A stretch of DNA of 9,716 nucleotides from contig CANQEF010000034.1 in the NCBI GenBank assembly GCA_947594675.1, positions 1 through 9,716 of the forward strand, given 5' to 3'. The DNA comes from an uncultured Bacilli bacterium (lineage in GTDB: Bacteria; Bacillota_I; Bacilli_A; RF39; UBA660). Of this stretch, positions 5,424 through 9,716 are shown piece by piece. The first letter of the stretch is position 1. Every line of letters starts with the position of its first letter. The position numbers and the translations under genes are program-made. The notes below the pieces were generated by a model. That model saw nothing but the letters and a program-made list of their open reading frames with translations. It searched no databases and was not told the DNA's origin.

Positions 5424-5441
5424 AATTAAGGGGGATTTTTT

Positions 5442-5903
5442 ATGAAATATGAAGTAAATTATGGAACGTTGGCTGTTTTGCCAAATAATGCAGATGATAG
5501 TCTTATTTATGAAGACAATCAGAGGTATATTGTACAACAAAAACCTTTTGAAATTATGGAGGATAGTTGTAAATACTTTGGTAGTACCTATGATGGACGA
5601 AAAGAAAGTGCTAAGTCTATTTTGGGTGCAGAATATAAGATTCCGATAGTTGTTGAAGATTCAAATAATTTGATAGTTTTTCCAACAACATCACCATCTT
5701 CAGATAATTGTGCATGGGTTTCTTTAAATAGAGTCAAATCTTTTGAACCTATTGATTCAACTAGTACAAAAATTATATTTGATAATGATATGGAAATAAT
5801 TATTCCAGCTACATTTAGAAGTATTGAGAATCAAATTTCTAGGGCGACAAGACTTGATTATATATTAAGAAAACGTAAAAATAATTTAGAAACAAAATCT
5901 TAA
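5442..5903 (+). CDS. comK: ComK-family competence transcription factor (short form)
   Basis: A 153-aa protein recognised as ComK, the master activator of DNA-uptake genes in Bacillus. Matches to the known ComK pattern run over almost the full length: YEVNYGTLAVLP (3-14), SCKYFGSTYDGRK (42-54), PIVVEDSNNLIVFPTTS (68-84), CAWVS with VKSF (90-101), and IPATFRSIENQISRA (121-135). Bacillus subtilis ComK has about 192 residues. This one ends soon after the last block and lacks the tail with the FMLYP motif that MecA binds for ClpCP proteolysis. In Bacillus the tail has also been linked to transcription activation. The gene is a single-gene unit between two terminators, with its own promoter, Spo0A-like boxes, leader hairpin and a strong AAGGGGGA site 6 nt before the ATG. 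It stands where yaaA usually lies. Whether it still activates competence is unknown. Confidence 0.93.
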   Translation: MKYEVNYGTLAVLPNNADDSLIYEDNQRYIVQQKPFEIMEDSCKYFGSTYDGRKESAKSILGAEYKIPIVVEDSNNLIVFPTTSPSSDNCAWVSLNRVKSFEPIDSTSTKIIFDNDMEIIIPATFRSIENQISRATRLDYILRKRKNNLETKS

Positions 5904-5927
5904 TAGTAAAATAATTTAAGATAATAT

Positions 5928-5954
5928 AAAAAATAGTTACAAAAACTATTTTTT
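5928..5954 (+). terminator. Intrinsic terminator after comK
   Basis: AAAAAATAGTT (5928-5938) pairs with AACTATTTTTT (5944-5954) around a five-base loop, giving an 11-bp stem that runs into a T-tract. It lies 25 bp after the comK stop. Together with the dnaN terminator it makes comK an isolated transcription unit. The A-rich left arm means it could also work in the reverse direction. Confidence 0.72.
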
Positions 5955-5975
5955 TATGTTTTAAAGGCCTTTTTG

Positions 5976-5984
5976 TGATATAAT
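5976..5984 (+). promoter_or_regulatory. Extended -10 promoter of recF-gyrB-gyrA
   Basis: TGA directly before a perfect TATAAT (5979-5984) gives a consensus extended -10 element. The -35 region (about 5956-5961, ATGTTT) is poor, as is usual for this promoter type. It lies between the comK terminator and recF, and no other promoter is apparent before gyrA. Confidence 0.65.
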
Positions 5985-6029
5985 GTAGGTGTATGTATAG
6001 GAATACTGAGATAGGGGATAGGTGATTAT

Positions 6030-6056
6030 ATGAGTCTTTTAAAGGTTAATAAATGA
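6030..6056 (+). CDS. Possible 8-residue leader peptide overlapping the recF start
   Basis: An ATG at 6030, 7 bases after AGGGGATAGG, opens a frame MSLLKVNK that stops with TGA at 6054-6056, overlapping the recF ATG as ATGA. recF also has its own AAAGG (6041-6045) within this frame. If translated, it would couple ribosomes onto recF. It might also be a vestige of yaaA, which usually precedes recF, but eight residues are too few to test. A chance frame is quite possible. Confidence 0.25.
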   Translation: MSLLKVNK

Positions 6057-7165
6057 AAATCACTAAATTAAATCTTACTAATTTTAGAAATTATTCAAAT
6101 ATGAATATAACTCTTGGTAATAATATGAATATTTTTATTGGAAATAATGCTCAAGGAAAAACAAATATCTTAGAGGCAATAACTATTTTGGCTCTTACAA
6201 AATCCCATAGAGTTAGTTATAATCCTAATATAATTCAATTTAATAAAAAAAAGTGTTTAATAAAAGGAGTTATAAAAAAAGACAAAATTATTTCTAAGTT
6301 AGAAGTTGGTGTAACTGAAGATGGTAAAAATTTAAAAGTAAATAATACAGATATTAAGAAGATTGCTGATTATATTTCTTATTTGAATATAATAATTTTT
6401 ACCCCTGATGATTTAGAAATAGTAAAATCTTCCCCTAATGTGAGGAGAAATTTATTAAATATACAACTTTCTCAAATTTCTAAAACTTATTTAAATACTT
6501 ATAATGAATATAATAAAATACTTAAAGTTAGAAACGAATATCTAAAAGTATTATACAATAATAGTATTGCTGATAAGAATTATTTAGATGTTTTAACTGA
6601 TCGATTAATAGAAAAAGCGGTAATTATTTATCAATTAAGGAAAGAATACATTGAATTAATTAATAAAAATATAAATGGCTATTATAATAAAATTACTAAT
6701 GATGGTAATATTGAAGTTGTTTATTTACCGAATATAGAGATAGATTGTTATGATAGTGAATCTCTTCGTAAAAGTTTAAAGTATAAATATAAAAAAAATT
6801 ATATGAAAGAGTTAAATAATGGTATGACTATATATGGTCCTCATAGAGATGATTTTTATTTCAAATTTAATGATAAAGATTTGAAATTTTATGGGTCACA
6901 AGGCCAACAGAAAATAGCTATTATATCATTTAAATTGGCAGAAATTGAGATATTTAAAGAAAAATGTGGTTCTTATCCTGTTTTACTTTTAGATGATATT
7001 TTTAGTGAGCTTGATATTAGTAAGAGAAATAAAATACTAAAGATGGTTGGGAATTATGATATTCAAAGTATTTTGACAACAACTGATTTGAAAAATATTA
7101 AGAAAAATTTTGTAGAAAAGGCTTTTATATATGAGGTAAAAGAAGGTAATGTAGAAAGAAAGTAG
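6053..7165 (+). CDS. recF: DNA replication and repair protein RecF
   Basis: A 370-aa SMC/ABC-type ATPase that helps RecO and RecR load RecA at gaps and links repair to the beta clamp. Starts MKITKLNLTNFRNYSN, the usual RecF opening. Walker A is GNNAQGKT (30-37). The GPHRDDF motif is at 262-268, the ABC signature region GSQGQQK at 281-287, Walker B PVLLLDDIFSELD at 309-321. Length matches the family. Its start overlaps the stop of the small frame at 6030-6056. gyrB follows after 9 bp, so recF, gyrB and gyrA form one operon driven from the promoter at 5976-5984. Confidence 0.97.
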   Translation: MKITKLNLTNFRNYSNMNITLGNNMNIFIGNNAQGKTNILEAITILALTKSHRVSYNPNIIQFNKKKCLIKGVIKKDKIISKLEVGVTEDGKNLKVNNTDIKKIADYISYLNIIIFTPDDLEIVKSSPNVRRNLLNIQLSQISKTYLNTYNEYNKILKVRNEYLKVLYNNSIADKNYLDVLTDRLIEKAVIIYQLRKEYIELINKNINGYYNKITNDGNIEVVYLPNIEIDCYDSESLRKSLKYKYKKNYMKELNNGMTIYGPHRDDFYFKFNDKDLKFYGSQGQQKIAIISFKLAEIEIFKEKCGSYPVLLLDDIFSELDISKRNKILKMVGNYDIQSILTTTDLKNIKKNFVEKAFIYEVKEGNVERK

Positions 7166-7174
7166 GTAATAGAT

Positions 7175-9100
7175 ATGAATGATGAAAAAGTAAACGTAAA
7201 TTATGATTCTTCTGCAATTCAGGTTTTGGAGGGGTTAGAGGCTGTAAGAAAAAGACCTGGTATGTATATTGGTACAACTAGTTCAAGAGGATTACATCAC
7301 TTGGTATGGGAAATTGTTGATAATGCTATAGATGAGGCTTTGGCTGGATATTGTTCGCATATTGAAGTAATTGTTGGCAAAGATAATAGTATAACTGTAA
7401 AGGATGATGGTCGTGGAATTCCTGTTGATATTCATCCAAAAACTGGTAAAAGTACTGTGGAAACAGTTTATACTGTTCTTCATGCTGGTGGAAAATTTGG
7501 CGGTGGAGGATATAAAGTTTCTGGTGGATTACATGGAGTTGGTGCAAGTGTTGTTAATGCTTTGAGTGATTGGCTAGAAGTTAGAGTTTATAAAAACGGA
7601 AATGTTTATTATCAACGTTTTAGTAAGGGTGGTCATCCTGAAGATGATTTAAAAATTATTGATAAGTGTGATGAAGATAGAACGGGAACAACTGTACATT
7701 TTTTACCAGACGATGAAATTTTTACTGAAACTACTGTATATGATTATGAAATATTAAAAACGAGATTAAAAGAATTGGCATTTTTGAACAAAGGTCTTCG
7801 TATTTCTTTGTATGATGATAGAGAACCTGATAAAAAAGATTCATTTTATTATGAAGGCGGTATTATTGAATATGTTCAAATGATTAATAAAAATAAAGGA
7901 CCTCTACATGATAGTATTGTTTATGTAGAAGGTGAAGAGCAAGATATAAAAGTTGAGGTTGCTTTGCAATATAATGAAACTTATAATTCAAGTATTTATT
8001 CTTTTGTAAATAATATAACAACTCCTGAAGGAGGAACCCATGAAGATGGTGTTAGGAGAGCATTAACTAGGATACTTAATAAGTATGCAGTTAATTCAAA
8101 TTTGATGAAGGAAAAAGATGATTCATTGACTGGTGATGATGTTCGTGAAGGAATTACTATGATTATTTCAATTAAACATCCTAATCCTCAATTTGAAGGT
8201 CAGACAAAGACCAAACTTGGAAATAGTGAGGTTAGAGGAATTTCTGATAGAATATTTTCTGAATCTTTTGAAAGATTTTTGATGGAAAATCCTGATCAAG
8301 CAAGAATTATTTTGGATAAGGCTATGACAGCAAGTAGGGCTAGAGTAGCCGCTAAGAAGGCAAGAGAGCTTACTAGAAGAAAAGGTGATTTGGATATTAC
8401 TAATTTTTATGGTAAATTGTCTGATTGCAAGAGTAAAAATGCTGAGGAAAGTGAGATATTTTTAGTGGAGGGTGATTCAGCAGGGGGATCTGCTATTAAA
8501 GGTAGAGATAGTATGACTCAAGCAATATTGCCTTTGCGTGGTAAGATTTTAAATGTTGAAAAGGCTAGGCTTGATAGAGCTTTGTCTAATGAGGAAATTA
8601 GAACGATAATTACGGCATTTGGTACTGGTATTGGTGAGGAGTTTGATTTATCTAAGTTGCGTTATCATAAAATAATTATTATGACTGATGCTGATGTTGA
8701 TGGTAGTCATATTCGTGTGTTACTTTTAACTTTATTTTATCGTTTCTTTAAGCCTATAGTAGAAGCTGGTCATGTTTATGCAGCTCAGCCTCCACTATAT
8801 AGAATTACACATGGTAAGACCAGAAAATATGTATTGGATGATGCGGAAAGAGATGAATATTTGGCTTCTTTGGGTTCTAATGTTAAATATGAAATAGCAA
8901 GAATGAAGGGGCTAGGTGAAATGGATGCAGAAGAATTGAATGAAACAACTATGGATATTAATCAAAGAGTTTTGAGGAAAATTACTGTAGAGGATGCTAT
9001 TGCGGCTGATGAAATTTTCTCTAAATTAATGGGTGAGGAAGTAGAACCTCGTAGAGAATTTATAGAACAGAATGCTACTTATGCTAACTTAGATATTTAG
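7175..9100 (+). CDS. gyrB: DNA gyrase subunit B
   Basis: The 641-aa ATPase subunit of gyrase, which with GyrA introduces negative supercoils ahead of the fork. The GHKL ATP site shows E46-x3-N50 in [17 protein letters not shown] (77-83) and [15 protein letters not shown] (117-131). The TOPRIM domain has EGDSAGGSA (432-440) and the metal-binding [10 protein letters not shown] (505-514). The C-terminus, [18 protein letters not shown] followed by RREFIEQNA, is complete. The length is that of the short form usual in Gram-positives. The ribosome site is weak (GTAGGT, 7163-7168), perhaps because translation is coupled to recF 9 bp upstream. Context beside recF and gyrA argues against ParE. Confidence 0.98.
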   Translation: MNDEKVNVNYDSSAIQVLEGLEAVRKRPGMYIGTTSSRGLHHLVWEIVDNAIDEALAGYCSHIEVIVGKDNSITVKDDGRGIPVDIHPKTGKSTVETVYTVLHAGGKFGGGGYKVSGGLHGVGASVVNALSDWLEVRVYKNGNVYYQRFSKGGHPEDDLKIIDKCDEDRTGTTVHFLPDDEIFTETTVYDYEILKTRLKELAFLNKGLRISLYDDREPDKKDSFYYEGGIIEYVQMINKNKGPLHDSIVYVEGEEQDIKVEVALQYNETYNSSIYSFVNNITTPEGGTHEDGVRRALTRILNKYAVNSNLMKEKDDSLTGDDVREGITMIISIKHPNPQFEGQTKTKLGNSEVRGISDRIFSESFERFLMENPDQARIILDKAMTASRARVAAKKARELTRRKGDLDITNFYGKLSDCKSKNAEESEIFLVEGDSAGGSAIKGRDSMTQAILPLRGKILNVEKARLDRALSNEEIRTIITAFGTGIGEEFDLSKLRYHKIIIMTDADVDGSHIRVLLLTLFYRFFKPIVEAGHVYAAQPPLYRITHGKTRKYVLDDAERDEYLASLGSNVKYEIARMKGLGEMDAEELNETTMDINQRVLRKITVEDAIAADEIFSKLMGEEVEPRREFIEQNATYANLDI

Positions 9101-9112
9101 GAGGTTTTCAAA

Positions 9113-9716
9113 ATGGATAGATTAGAAAAAAACAATATTGTAAAAGAAGTGCAAGACTCATTTTTGGATTATTCGATGAGTGTTATAACTGCTCGTGCTA
9201 TTCCTGATCTTAGAGATGGATTGAAACCTGTACATCGTCGTATTTTATATTCAATGTTTGTTTCTGGTTATACACCTGATAAGCCACATAGAAAAAGTGC
9301 TAAAACGGTTGGAGAAGTTATGGGTAATTTTCACCCACATGGTGATTCTTCAATTTATGAGGCAATGGTTAGAATGGCACAAGATTTTTCATATCGTTAT
9401 ATGTTAATTGATGGACATGGTAATTTTGGTAATATTGAAGGCTATGGTGCAGCTGCAATGCGTTATACCGAATCAAGATTATCTAAAATATCACTTGAGC
9501 TTTTGAGAAATATTAATAAAGATACTGTTGATTTTGTACCTAATTTTGATGAAAGTGAGAAGGAACCAACTGTTTTGCCTTCAAGATTTCCTAATATTTT
9601 GGTAAATGGTACTACTGGTATTGCTGTTGGTATGGCTACAAATATTCCTCCACATAATTTAGGCGAAATAATTGATGGTTGTGTTGCTTATATAGATAAT
9701 CCTGATATAGATTTAG
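9113..9716 (+). CDS. gyrA: DNA gyrase subunit A, N-terminal part (cut by window edge)
   Basis: The first 201 codons of the DNA-cleaving subunit of gyrase; the rest lies beyond the window. The catalytic tyrosine is Y118 in AAMRYTESR. The quinolone-binding stretch reads [10 protein letters not shown] (74-83): the two positions most often changed in resistant strains are Ser79 and Glu83, both of the usual sensitive type. [18 protein letters not shown] supports GyrA over ParC, as does the gene order. The ATG has a perfect AGGAGG (9099-9104) that overlaps the gyrB stop codon, with 8 nt spacing. It is co-transcribed with gyrB. Confidence 0.97.
   Translation, partial: MDRLEKNNIVKEVQDSFLDYSMSVITARAIPDLRDGLKPVHRRILYSMFVSGYTPDKPHRKSAKTVGEVMGNFHPHGDSSIYEAMVRMAQDFSYRYMLIDGHGNFGNIEGYGAAAMRYTESRLSKISLELLRNINKDTVDFVPNFDESEKEPTVLPSRFPNILVNGTTGIAVGMATNIPPHNLGEIIDGCVAYIDNPDIDL

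Noticed and set aside
5461..5649. Plus-strand open frame of 62 codons inside comK in another frame
   Set aside because: The overlapping comK frame is clearly conserved; this one shows no family pattern.
7292..7547. Two minus-strand frames of 63 and 73 codons inside gyrB
   Set aside because: They lie over the conserved ATPase part of gyrB and have low-complexity His, Gln and Tyr content typical of antisense shadows.
1..9716. CRISPR array, insertion sequence, prophage or tRNA/rRNA genes
   Set aside because: No regularly spaced repeats, transposase-like frames, phage-like genes or cloverleaf/rRNA sequences were seen; all large frames are core origin genes or comK.

Overview
The window is the chromosomal replication-origin region of an AT-rich, low-GC, Gram-positive-type bacterium (Bacillota, most likely a Bacilli/Erysipelotrichia-like lineage). 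The basis is gene order: jag-yidC-rnpA-rpmH read leftward and dnaA-dnaN-(comK)-recF-gyrB-gyrA read rightward, diverging from a DnaA-box cluster. A lipoprotein-type YidC and Shine-Dalgarno (SD) sites of the AAGGAGG type fit a monoderm. All large genes stay open with TGA counted as a stop and use TGG for Trp, so the standard bacterial code fits rather than the Mycoplasma code.

Left arm (1-1967, minus strand). A strong promoter at 1938-1967 starts a leader of about 230 nt with two good inverted repeats. It is followed by rpmH (ribosomal protein L34, unusually short at 40 aa), an intrinsic terminator or attenuator, rnpA, yidC and the 5' part of jag/khpB. rnpA and yidC are 1 bp apart, and yidC and jag overlap by 14 bp.

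Origin gap (1702-2632). No protein gene is supported here. It holds the rpmH leader and promoter, a candidate free-standing small RNA on the minus strand (about 2023-2140, with promoter, paired ends and U-tract), and a cluster of DnaA boxes at 2225-2579. A second, smaller set of boxes lies between dnaA and dnaN (4031-4102), so the origin looks bipartite, as in Bacillus.

Right arm (2633-9716, plus strand). dnaA and dnaN are followed by a terminator. Next is a single-gene unit for a ComK-family competence regulator, with its own extended -10 promoter, two tandem matches to the Spo0A box and its own terminator. A new extended -10 promoter then starts recF-gyrB-gyrA, with gyrA cut by the window end. 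ComK occupies the place between dnaN and recF where many Bacilli carry yaaA. It has no FMLYP-type motif, the MecA recognition site known in Bacillus subtilis ComK.

The core genes work together: DnaA opens the origin, DnaN clamps the polymerase, RecF links gap repair to the clamp, and gyrase removes supercoils. RnpA matures tRNA, and YidC and Jag serve membrane protein insertion and envelope control. The parts that stand out are the comK unit, its Spo0A-like sites, and the candidate small RNA.
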